A stretch of DNA of 6,827 nucleotides, taken from NCBI GenBank assembly GCA_900557355.1, contig USSR01000379.1:1-6827 (forward strand). The letters are read 5' to 3'. Origin of the DNA: an uncultured Bacteroides sp. (GTDB lineage: Bacteria > Bacteroidota > Bacteroidia > Bacteroidales > Bacteroidaceae). Each line of letters begins with the position of its first letter. Position 1 is the stretch's first letter. Positions 1-6,277 of this stretch are shown here, one piece after another. The translations under genes and the position numbers were made by a program. The notes below the pieces were generated by a model. It was not told the DNA's origin. It made no database searches and was given only the letters and a program-made list of their open reading frames with translations.

Positions 1-33
1 GCCTGTTATGCTGTTTATCGAGAAAAATGTTCC

Positions 34-41
34 TATTTTTG
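34..41 (+). promoter_or_regulatory. Candidate Bacteroidales -7 promoter element for the lipoprotein gene
   Basis: TATTTTTG matches the Bacteroidales -7 consensus TAnnTTTG exactly. Transcription would start a few bases downstream, giving a leader of about 20-25 nt before the ATG at 71, and the leader is A/T-rich with no Shine-Dalgarno sequence, as is usual in this group. The -33 element is weak: only TTTA at 14-17 is near, at a shorter than ideal distance. The rest of bases 1-70 shows no gene or repeat. Confidence 0.45.
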
Positions 42-70
42 CAACTTGTAAATAAACACTATCTTTAGAA

Positions 71-1471
71 ATGAGAATAAAGTTTTTATCCGTAATCATG
101 AGTTTTCTTCTTATGTCGATTGCCATAAGTTCGTGCCTTAACTCAGATGATAATTATGAATACAGTTCCGACGCAACGATACGTGCCTTTGGTCTTGACA
201 CCATAAAAAAAGGTATATATTATAAGTTTACGATTGATCAACTGAAAAGAGAAATTTATAATGTCGACTCACTTCCTGTTGGATCAGACACTATCATTGA
301 CAAGATATTGATTGACACACTCAATGTTACGGGTTGGGTTACATCCGGTTTACAAGATACACTATTCAACAACCTTACTGACTCCGTTGACCTGAGAGAA
401 CCGATCACTCTGAAAGTACATGCAGCCGACGGAGTTACTACCCGTGAATATAAAATCACAGTAAATGTTCACAAGCAAGATCCGGATTCGCTAATCTGGA
501 GAGAAATGTCATCATTGCCAACTTCCCCTGCCGCCAACAAGCAGAAATCAGTAATTCTTAAAAATGATACCGAAGAAGAAAATCTATTTGTCTATACTTC
601 TACAACATCAGCATACCGCAGTTCATTAGGAAATCCAGCCTATTTATCTTGGAATGCCATCGAAGTTACGGGCATGCCGGCCAATGTCGACTTGGGATCT
701 ATTGTAAGCTTCAAAAACCAACTTTTTGTAGCAGCCACAAATGGAGATATATTCTGCTCCAATAATGGAAGTACATGGGTAAATGCCGGTATACAGGAAG
801 TGAAGGAGAACAAGGAAGTACAAAACATGCAAATGAGCACACTGGTTGCTACACTTGAAGCTGATGCACTAACAGGCATATCAGAGGAAACCTTAATCGG
901 TATTCTTCTGGATGGAGGCCAGAAATATTTCTGCATAAGTACTGATGGTAAAAACTGGACCAGAAGCAAAGAAACAGTATCCAATGATTTCCCAGTAAAA
1001 GACATATATGCTACTGTATTTACGAATGCAAGCGGCATCAAGCAAACAGTAGTAGTGGGTAAAACAGAAACATCAGCCAAAGCAGTAGTTCCTTGGTTCA
1101 CAATGGATGGGCTGACATGGGCTGACATGAGTACTCCAAGCGATTTCTACTGTCCGGCTATGGAGAACCCGGCTATCATGTATTATGGAGGCCTGTTTCA
1201 CATGATGGGTGGAAAATTTGAAACCATCTATTCCTCACGAGTAGGTATTGCCTGGAATGAATCTGCTGAGAAGTTCAAGTATCCAATGAAAAAGATAGTA
1301 ACTCCGGGAGAAGATGAAGACGATGAAGAAGAAGTTACATACGAAAGCCTCTTTAAGGACAAAGGAGATTATTCTTTGACTATCGATAAGAATCATTATA
1401 TTTGGATTGTATGGAACGACGGTAGTATATGGCGAGGTCGTCTAAACAAACTGGGTTTCAAGATACAATAA
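71..1471 (+). CDS. Predicted surface or periplasmic lipoprotein, DUF6242-like, with Asp-box (BNR-like) repeats
   Basis: This is a 466-residue lipoprotein of unknown function. Residues 1-21 form a signal peptide with basic residues and a hydrophobic core, ending in the lipobox ISSC, so Cys22 would be lipidated. The following residues, L-N-S-D-D-N, resemble the acidic lipoprotein export signal that sends Bacteroidetes lipoproteins to the cell surface. Residues about 33-134 look like an Ig-like beta domain ending in an 'ADG...REYKITVNV' strand. The rest resembles a beta-propeller with three Asp-box motifs: S230-NNGST-W236, S290-TDGKN-W296 and T344-MDGLT-W350. An acidic run, EDEDDEEE, lies at 414-421. 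The architecture matches, from memory, Bacteroidales proteins annotated DUF6242. Asp boxes are structural turns of propellers, and I see nothing that establishes sialidase activity. The ATG at 71 is chosen because it gives a complete signal peptide. A 54-nt gap separates it from the next gene, so co-transcription is possible but not shown. Confidence 0.85.
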   Translation: MRIKFLSVIMSFLLMSIAISSCLNSDDNYEYSSDATIRAFGLDTIKKGIYYKFTIDQLKREIYNVDSLPVGSDTIIDKILIDTLNVTGWVTSGLQDTLFNNLTDSVDLREPITLKVHAADGVTTREYKITVNVHKQDPDSLIWREMSSLPTSPAANKQKSVILKNDTEEENLFVYTSTTSAYRSSLGNPAYLSWNAIEVTGMPANVDLGSIVSFKNQLFVAATNGDIFCSNNGSTWVNAGIQEVKENKEVQNMQMSTLVATLEADALTGISEETLIGILLDGGQKYFCISTDGKNWTRSKETVSNDFPVKDIYATVFTNASGIKQTVVVGKTETSAKAVVPWFTMDGLTWADMSTPSDFYCPAMENPAIMYYGGLFHMMGGKFETIYSSRVGIAWNESAEKFKYPMKKIVTPGEDEDDEEEVTYESLFKDKGDYSLTIDKNHYIWIVWNDGSIWRGRLNKLGFKIQ

Positions 1472-1525
1472 TAAAATAGTCTATTTTCCGTTTCCCTAAT
1501 AAATAAGGAACATAAAGAGAACGGT

Positions 1526-2221
1526 ATGACTATTGCAAGGAATATAAAGATAGTGTTTTTTCTGCTCATGTTTCCCTTCTGTTGCGCCATTGCGCAAGAG
1601 GAATATACTTGGGAACTGGGAGGAGCCATTGGAGGAAGTTTTTATATGGGAGATGCGAATAGCAGTACCCTGTTTAAGAACACAGGAATAGCGGGAGGTT
1701 TCATTGCCCGATACTTACTGAATCCACACATGGCTATAAAAGGTAACCTGACAGCCGGCAGGATTTCCGGCGACACGAGAGATTTCAAAAATGCGTATCC
1801 CAATGAAGAGTATGCCACTTTCAAACGGACTATATTCGATTTAGGAGCGCAATTTGAATATAACTTTTTGGGATATGGTATCGGTAACACGTACCGGGGT
1901 GACCGTCGGTTTACACCTTATATATTAGGTGGATTAGGTTTTACGTTTGCACCAAAACCTGTAAAGACGATCTTTACAATGAACATTCCTATTGGAGTGG
2001 GAGTAAAATACAAAGCAACCCCGCGCATCAATATAGGATGTGAGTTTACGATGCGGTTCAGTCTTAGCGATCAGTTGGATGTTACCCAACGGGAAGGCTT
2101 GCAGCTGGAAGATCCGTACCAGATAAAAGGAAAAGGTTGGAAGAATAAAGATAGTTACGCATTTACTGTTTTTTTCATCACCTACGACCTCTTCCCAAGA
2201 TGTAAGGAATGTAACAACTAA
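1526..2221 (+). CDS. Small outer-membrane beta-barrel protein, DUF6089 family
   Basis: This 231-residue protein has a signal peptide (residues 1-23, cleavage after A-I-A before Gln24). The mature part is made of alternating, aromatic and glycine-rich strands, such as YTWELGGAIGGSFYMGD near the start and FTPYILGGLGFTFAP in the middle. That pattern and size are typical of OmpA/OmpW-like eight-stranded barrels and of the Bacteroidetes family DUF6089, to which I assign it from memory. It ends in a Cys-containing tail (RCKECNN) rather than the usual terminal aromatic residue, although FFITYDLF just before it could be the last strand. Its stop codon lies only 6 nt before uppS, so the two genes are almost certainly co-transcribed. 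Its role is unknown. The position beside uppS and bamA suggests an envelope function or a Bam client, which is inference only. Confidence 0.85.
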   Translation: MTIARNIKIVFFLLMFPFCCAIAQEEYTWELGGAIGGSFYMGDANSSTLFKNTGIAGGFIARYLLNPHMAIKGNLTAGRISGDTRDFKNAYPNEEYATFKRTIFDLGAQFEYNFLGYGIGNTYRGDRRFTPYILGGLGFTFAPKPVKTIFTMNIPIGVGVKYKATPRINIGCEFTMRFSLSDQLDVTQREGLQLEDPYQIKGKGWKNKDSYAFTVFFITYDLFPRCKECNN

Positions 2222-2227
2222 AAAAAG

Positions 2228-2962
2228 ATGCAATATAAAGAACAAATTGATTTGAGCCGGATACCCCAGCATGTGGCGATTATCATGGACGGCAACGGAC
2301 GATGGGCGAAGCAGCGTGGACACGAACGCAGCTACGGACATCAGATCGGTGCAGAAACCGTTCATGTGATAGCCGAAGAAGCCGCCAGGCTGGGCATCAG
2401 ATATCTGACCCTATATACGTTCTCAACCGAAAATTGGAACCGTCCTACAGACGAAGTTGCTGCTCTGATGAGCCTTCTTTTCGATTCCATCGAAGAAGAT
2501 ACATTCATGAAGAACAACATCAGTTTCCGGATTATCGGAGATATAGAAAAGTTACCCGCAAATGTACAAACCCGTTTATACAATTGCGTAGAACATACAT
2601 CTAAGAATACAGGCATGTGCCTGGTACTTGCTCTTAGTTATTCTTCACGTTGGGAAATAACAGAAGCCAGCCGGCAAATAGCTGTCTTGGTACAGAAAGG
2701 AGAATTGACACCCGAACAAATCAACTGCGATTTAATGTCGAAGCACCTGACAACCGGCTTCATGCCTGATCCCGACTTGCTGATACGTACCGGTGGAGAA
2801 ATCCGCCTGAGCAATTACCTACTTTGGCAATGCGCGTATTCGGAACTTTATTTTTGCGAAACCTATTGGCCTGACTTCCGGGAAGAGGAACTTCGCAAAG
2901 CCATCTGCGACTACCAGAGACGGGAACGCAGATTCGGTAAAACCAGTGAACAAATCAGTTAA
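2228..2962 (+). CDS. uppS: Isoprenyl transferase (undecaprenyl diphosphate synthase), UppS
   Basis: UppS is a cytosolic, membrane-associated cis-prenyltransferase that adds isopentenyl diphosphate units to farnesyl diphosphate to make undecaprenyl diphosphate, the lipid carrier for peptidoglycan and surface glycans. At 244 residues it has the usual family length. The family motifs are all visible: M20-DGNGRWA with the Mg/diphosphate-binding Asp21, Arg34 and His38 of the next motif, [19 protein letters not shown], and R187-TGGEIRLSN with Glu191, Arg193 and Ser195. Glu206 in AYSELYF, the WPDF motif and the C-terminal RRERRFG are also present. The motif that reads NYGGRWDI in E. coli is SYSSRWEI here. 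The ATG at 2228 follows the previous stop by 6 nt, within an A-rich run (aaaaag) that probably aids initiation. The bamA start follows 28 nt after the stop, consistent with one operon. The gene is intact and the assignment is secure. Confidence 0.97.
   Translation: MQYKEQIDLSRIPQHVAIIMDGNGRWAKQRGHERSYGHQIGAETVHVIAEEAARLGIRYLTLYTFSTENWNRPTDEVAALMSLLFDSIEEDTFMKNNISFRIIGDIEKLPANVQTRLYNCVEHTSKNTGMCLVLALSYSSRWEITEASRQIAVLVQKGELTPEQINCDLMSKHLTTGFMPDPDLLIRTGGEIRLSNYLLWQCAYSELYFCETYWPDFREEELRKAICDYQRRERRFGKTSEQIS
2849..2856 (+). promoter_or_regulatory. Possible internal promoter for bamA inside uppS
   Basis: TATTTTTG is an exact match to TAnnTTTG, with TTTG at 2823-2826 lying 22 nt upstream, slightly more than the common spacing of about 19-21. 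It would start transcription about 130 nt before bamA. The bases also encode the conserved Leu-Tyr-Phe of UppS, so a chance match is quite possible. Confidence 0.2.
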
Positions 2963-2990
2963 ACTCAAACATATTTAATCCAAAACATAA

Positions 2991-4481
2991 ATGCACTATC
3001 GTATTTTCTCTATACTCACAGCGTTTATCTGCCTCTTTGGTTGTGTATTGACAAGCGCGGCTCAAGATGCCAATGGCACCGATGACGACGCAGCAAAGCC
3101 GGTTATTCTCTACTCGGGAGCACCCAAAAAGTATGAAATTGCAGAAATTAAAGTAGAAGGAGTAAAGAACTATGAGGACTATGTACTGATCGGACTTTCC
3201 GGTTTGTCTGTAGGCCAAACGATTACTATCCCGGGTGAAGAAGTCACTCAGGCTTGTAAGCGTTACTGGCGTCATGGCTTGTTCTCCAATGTTCAGATCA
3301 CCGCAGACAAGATAGAAGGTGACAAGATTTGGTTAACAATTCATCTGACTCAACGCCCTCGTGTCTCTGAAATCCGCTATCACGGAGTGAAGAAATCAGA
3401 ACGTGAAGACATCGAGAGCCGGATCGGTATGATCAAGGGCGGACAGGTAACTCCCAATGTCATCGACCGTGCCAAGACTCTGATCAAACGTTACTTTGAT
3501 GACAAGGGCTTTAAGAACGCAGAAGTTATCATCTCACAAAAAGACGATGTATCCAACGAAAACCAAGTAATCGTGGATATTGATATCGACAAAAAAGAGA
3601 AGGTAAAAGTGCATGAAATCACCATCGTTGGTAATGAAGCGATCACAACCAAGAAGTTGAAACGCATCATGAAGAAGACCAACGAAAAGAATAAATTGCT
3701 CAACCTGTTCCGTACCAAGAAGTTCGTGGAAGAAAACTTCGAGGCAGACAAACAGTTGATCATCGATAAGTACAACGAGTTGGGTTATCGCGATGCCATG
3801 ATTGTAGAAGACAGCATCAAACCGTATGATGACCGCACCGTGGATATCTTCATGAAGATTGATGAAGGAGAGAAATATTATCTGCGCAATGTAACGTGGG
3901 TAGGTAATACTCTGTATCCTTCCGAACAATTGAACTTTATGCTTCGTATGAAGAAAGGTGACGTATACAACCAGAAGTTGCTGGAAGAACGTACCATGTC
4001 AGACGAAGACGCTATCGGTAATCTCTACTATAACAACGGTTATTTGTTCTACAGCCTTGAACCCGTAGAAGTGAATATCGTAGGAGACTCTATCGACCTC
4101 GAAATGCGTATTTTCGAAGGTCGTCAGGCTACCATCAATAAGGTCAGCATCAATGGTAACGACCGTTTGTACGAAAACGTTGTTCGTCGTGAACTCCGTA
4201 CCCGTCCGGGCGACCTTTTCAGCCGTGAAGACTTGATGCGTTCTATGCGTGAAATCCAGCAGATGGGACATTTCGACCCGGAACAAATCAAACCGGATAT
4301 CCAACCAAGACCGGAAGACGGAACAGTGGATATAGGTTACGATCTGGTATCCAAAGCTAACGACCAGGTAGAATTCTCTGCCGGTTGGGGACAAACCGGT
4401 ATCATCGGTAAGTTGCCAACTTACTGCATCCGGGTGAAAATTATCGTGGTATCCTGCCGCAAGGTGATGGACAGACTTTGA
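2991..4481 (+). CDS. bamA: BamA, N-terminal part (signal peptide, five POTRA domains, first barrel strand), frameshifted
   Basis: BamA is the central subunit of the beta-barrel assembly machine, which folds and inserts outer-membrane proteins. This frame gives a signal peptide (residues 1-24, cleavage after S-A-A before Gln25), then five POTRA domains. These begin at about residues 48 (YEIAEIKVEG), 123 (PRVSEIRYHG), 205 (VKVHEITIVG), 296 (YYLRNVTWVG) and 380 (ATINKVSING). The first barrel strand, QVEFSAGWGQTG, starts at about residue 459. Family-like sequence runs to Leu475 (codon 4413-4415). The last 21 residues, PTYCIRV onward, match nothing expected and read the downstream barrel sequence in the wrong frame before the TGA at 4479-4481. 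Bacteroidales BamA is normally about 880 residues, so a 496-residue product would have no usable barrel. The signal peptide contains L-F-G-C at 15-18, a poor lipobox, so signal peptidase I cleavage is more likely. The gene lies 28 nt after uppS. Confidence 0.93.
   Translation: MHYRIFSILTAFICLFGCVLTSAAQDANGTDDDAAKPVILYSGAPKKYEIAEIKVEGVKNYEDYVLIGLSGLSVGQTITIPGEEVTQACKRYWRHGLFSNVQITADKIEGDKIWLTIHLTQRPRVSEIRYHGVKKSEREDIESRIGMIKGGQVTPNVIDRAKTLIKRYFDDKGFKNAEVIISQKDDVSNENQVIVDIDIDKKEKVKVHEITIVGNEAITTKKLKRIMKKTNEKNKLLNLFRTKKFVEENFEADKQLIIDKYNELGYRDAMIVEDSIKPYDDRTVDIFMKIDEGEKYYLRNVTWVGNTLYPSEQLNFMLRMKKGDVYNQKLLEERTMSDEDAIGNLYYNNGYLFYSLEPVEVNIVGDSIDLEMRIFEGRQATINKVSINGNDRLYENVVRRELRTRPGDLFSREDLMRSMREIQQMGHFDPEQIKPDIQPRPEDGTVDIGYDLVSKANDQVEFSAGWGQTGIIGKLPTYCIRVKIIVVSCRKVMDRL
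4408..4424 (+). repeat. Frameshift junction of bamA, with a perfect 8-bp inverted repeat
   Basis: The upstream bamA frame reads G-K-L up to 4415. The downstream barrel frame reads A-N-L-L-H-P-G-E-N-Y from 4415, and is closed just upstream by TAA at 4409-4411. Joining the two frames here therefore needs a net shift of one base. Around the junction the sequence is GTAAGTTG-C-CAACTTAC, two perfect 8-bp inverted arms with a single central base. From memory, intact homologues have about nine more residues (roughly SLKFTNFSM) between GKL and ANLLHPG, which would fit a deletion of about 28 bp. The palindrome and the frame change are seen directly. The size of the deletion is inferred. Confidence 0.75.
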
Positions 4482-5605
4482 CCGTCAGCGGACAAACCAA
4501 TGCCAAGTATTATCAATCCTATAGCATTTCATTCTACGATCCATGGTTCGGGGGCAAACGTCCGAATGCATTCTCTCTGTCAGCATTCTATTCTGTACAG
4601 ACAGACATCAGTAGCCGTTACTACAACTCAGCATACATGAACAGCTACTACAACAGTATGTATAGTGGTATGTATGGTTACGGTATGTACAACTACGGCA
4701 ACTACAATAGTTATGAAAACTATTATGACCCTGATAAGTCTATCAAGATGTTCGGTGTAGCCGCTATGTTCGGTAAGCGTTTGAAATGGCCGGATGATTA
4801 CTTCCAGTTCACTGCTGAGTTATCCTACCAACGCTATATCCTGAGCGACTGGCAATACTTCCCTGTTACAAATGGTAAGTGTAATAACCTCAGCATTAAC
4901 CTGACTTTGTCTCGTAGTTCTATTGATAACCCGATTTATCCTCGTTCAGGTTCTGAATTCTCATTGTCTGTACAGCTAACTCCGCCGTACTCACTGTTCG
5001 ACGGAACTGACTACAGCAAATACAGTACCAGCAATCAGGATGATATGAACAAGATGCACAAATGGATTGAATACCACAAATGGAAATTCAAATCCAAAGT
5101 ATACATCCCGTTGATGGATCCGGTAGCAGTTAAACGTACTCCGGTATTGATGGGTCGTGTTGAATTCGGTTTGTTAGGACATTACAACAAGTATAAGAAG
5201 TCTCCGTTCGAAACATTCGACGTGGGTGGTGACGGCATGACCGGCTACTCCAGCTACGCTACGGAAAGTATCGCTCTTCGTGGTTATGAAAACAGTTCAT
5301 TAACCCCTTACGGCTACGAAGGTTATGCTTATACCCGTCTCGGACTTGAGTTAAGATATCCGCTAATGCTGGAAACAAGTACCAGTATTTATGCGTTAGG
5401 TTTTGTAGAAGCCGGTAATGCATGGCACGATGTAAAGAACTTCAATCCGTTCGATTTGAAACGTTCTGCAGGTGTCGGTGTCCGTATCTTCCTGCCGATG
5501 ATCGGTATGATGGGTATTGACTGGGCATACGGTTTCGATAAAATACGTGGTTCGAAAGATTATGGTGGCAGTCAGTTCCACTTTATCTTAGGACAGGAAT
5601 TCTAA
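4478..5605 (+). CDS. bamA: BamA, C-terminal barrel part, in a different frame from the N-terminal part
   Basis: This frame encodes the rest of the BamA beta-barrel. The only start near its beginning is a TTG at 4478 that overlaps the TGA of the upstream frame, but the homologous sequence in this frame already begins at 4415 (ANLLHPGENYRGILPQG), giving 396 barrel residues rather than 375. The coding region therefore looks like a continuation, not a separate gene. It has no signal peptide and could not be exported alone. Visible landmarks are SYSISFYDPWFGGKRP, a Tyr/Asn-rich segment (4619-4726) predicted to be extracellular loop 3, and A-L-R-G-Y-E (RGY at 5279-5287), the counterpart of the conserved loop-6 (V/I)RGF motif. 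It ends with FHFILGQEF, whose terminal Phe fits the barrel beta-signal. The barrel is otherwise complete to its natural end. ompH follows after 23 nt. Confidence 0.9.
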   Translation: MTVSGQTNAKYYQSYSISFYDPWFGGKRPNAFSLSAFYSVQTDISSRYYNSAYMNSYYNSMYSGMYGYGMYNYGNYNSYENYYDPDKSIKMFGVAAMFGKRLKWPDDYFQFTAELSYQRYILSDWQYFPVTNGKCNNLSINLTLSRSSIDNPIYPRSGSEFSLSVQLTPPYSLFDGTDYSKYSTSNQDDMNKMHKWIEYHKWKFKSKVYIPLMDPVAVKRTPVLMGRVEFGLLGHYNKYKKSPFETFDVGGDGMTGYSSYATESIALRGYENSSLTPYGYEGYAYTRLGLELRYPLMLETSTSIYALGFVEAGNAWHDVKNFNPFDLKRSAGVGVRIFLPMIGMMGIDWAYGFDKIRGSKDYGGSQFHFILGQEF

Positions 5606-5628
5606 TTGTATCACAAAAACCAAACGTT

Positions 5629-6144
5629 ATGAGAAAGTCTGTTTTATTAATGATCTTGCTGTTTGCCGTAGGCATGACAGCCAGTGCACAAAAGTTTGCC
5701 TTGATTGACATGGAGTATATTCTGAAAAATATTCCGGCATACGAACGTGCTAACGAACAGTTGAACCAAGCTTCCAAGAAGTGGCAAAGTGAAGTAGAAA
5801 AAGTTGCCGAGGAAGCCAAAACGTTGTACAAGAACTATCAATCGGAAGAAGTCTTTCTTTCTGAAGAACAAAAGGGAAAGAAAGAGGAAGCGATTGTCGC
5901 TAAGGAGAAAGAAGCCGCTGAACTTCGCCGTACTTATTTCGGACCTGAAGGGGAATTATTCAAGAAACGTGAAAGTCTGATGCAACCCATTCAGGATGAG
6001 ATTTATAATGCGGTCAAAGAAATATCGGAGCAGAAAGGATATTCGGTAGTTGTAGACCGGGCATCCGCAACAAGCATTATTTTTGCTTCTCCGCGTATTG
6101 ACATCAGTAATGAAGTGCTTGAGAAGTTAGGATATTCAAATTAA
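5629..6144 (+). CDS. OmpH/Skp family periplasmic chaperone, first copy
   Basis: Skp (OmpH) is a trimeric periplasmic holdase that binds unfolded outer-membrane proteins between the Sec translocon and the Bam complex. The 171-residue product has a signal peptide (residues 1-20, cleavage ASA before Gln21). The mature start, QKFALIDMEYILKNIPAY, is the first strand and helix typical of the family. Residues about 38-120 are a highly charged helical hairpin rich in Lys and Glu, the tentacle region. It includes the F-G-P-E-G turn near residue 105, and the C-terminal half (KGYSVVVDRA...IIFASPRIDIS) returns to the trimer body. Length is normal for OmpH/Skp. The ATG lies 23 nt after the bamA stop in an A-rich leader with no promoter-like element, so it probably shares the bamA transcript. 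The family is secure, and the specific client range is unknown. Confidence 0.94.
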   Translation: MRKSVLLMILLFAVGMTASAQKFALIDMEYILKNIPAYERANEQLNQASKKWQSEVEKVAEEAKTLYKNYQSEEVFLSEEQKGKKEEAIVAKEKEAAELRRTYFGPEGELFKKRESLMQPIQDEIYNAVKEISEQKGYSVVVDRASATSIIFASPRIDISNEVLEKLGYSN

Positions 6145-6188
6145 TTTCATACATTTGCTAGTCGAATATAGGCGGCATCTCAGTATTA

Positions 6189-6208
6189 AAAATAAGCTGG
6201 CTTATTTT
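6189..6208 (+). terminator. AT-rich palindrome between the two ompH genes: weak terminator or operator
   Basis: AAAATAAGC and GCTTATTTT form a perfect 9-bp inverted repeat separated by TG. As RNA this would fold as an 8-bp stem with a CTGG loop, followed by GTTTT. It lies 45 nt after the stop of the first ompH and could attenuate or end the upstream transcript. The stem is weak because it is A/T-rich. Its right arm also overlaps the -33 element (TTTG, 6206-6209) of the next promoter, so it could instead be a repressor-binding site. Confidence 0.4.
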
Positions 6209-6236
6209 GTTTTACATTTGCTTTGCACTATATTTG
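6206..6236 (+). promoter_or_regulatory. Canonical Bacteroidales promoter for the second ompH
   Basis: TTTG at 6206-6209 and TATATTTG at 6229-6236 match the Bacteroidales -33 (TTTG) and -7 (TAnnTTTG) elements exactly, with 19 nt between them, as in the consensus. Transcription would start at about 6242-6245 and give a leader of about 35 nt, A-rich and without a Shine-Dalgarno sequence. This would let the second ompH be expressed apart from the uppS-bamA-ompH transcript. The remaining intergenic bases (6145-6188) show nothing I recognise. Confidence 0.7.
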
Positions 6237-6277
6237 CACCAAACAATGACTAATTATTAAAATAAACAATAAACATT

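Noticed and set aside
60..67. TATCTTTA as the -7 element of the first gene, paired with TTTG at 38-41
   Set aside because: It matches seven of eight consensus positions, but transcription would begin at or inside the ATG at 71. The exact match at 34-41 gives a more normal leader.
640..1128. Long antisense reading frames, for example opposite the lipoprotein gene and at 3999-4394 opposite bamA
   Set aside because: Their translations show no recognisable domain or signal, and they lie wholly opposite well-supported genes, so they are by-products of codon composition.
1473..1487. AAAATAG-T-CTATTTT inverted repeat as a terminator after the lipoprotein gene
   Set aside because: The stem is nearly all A/T, the loop would be three bases, and it is followed by CCGTTTCCC and not a T-run, so termination is unlikely.
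4405..4481. Programmed -1 ribosomal frameshift joining the two bamA parts
   Set aside because: The join needs a -1 shift, but there is no X XXY YYZ slippery heptamer in the upstream frame near 4415. The A-run at 4437-4440 is in the wrong register, BamA is not known to need recoding, and strand 2 would still be missing.
4478..4482. TTG at 4478 overlapping TGA as a translationally coupled start for a separate barrel gene
   Set aside because: Homologous barrel sequence begins upstream at 4415 in this frame, and the product would lack a signal peptide, so it is a gene fragment and not a designed two-gene system.
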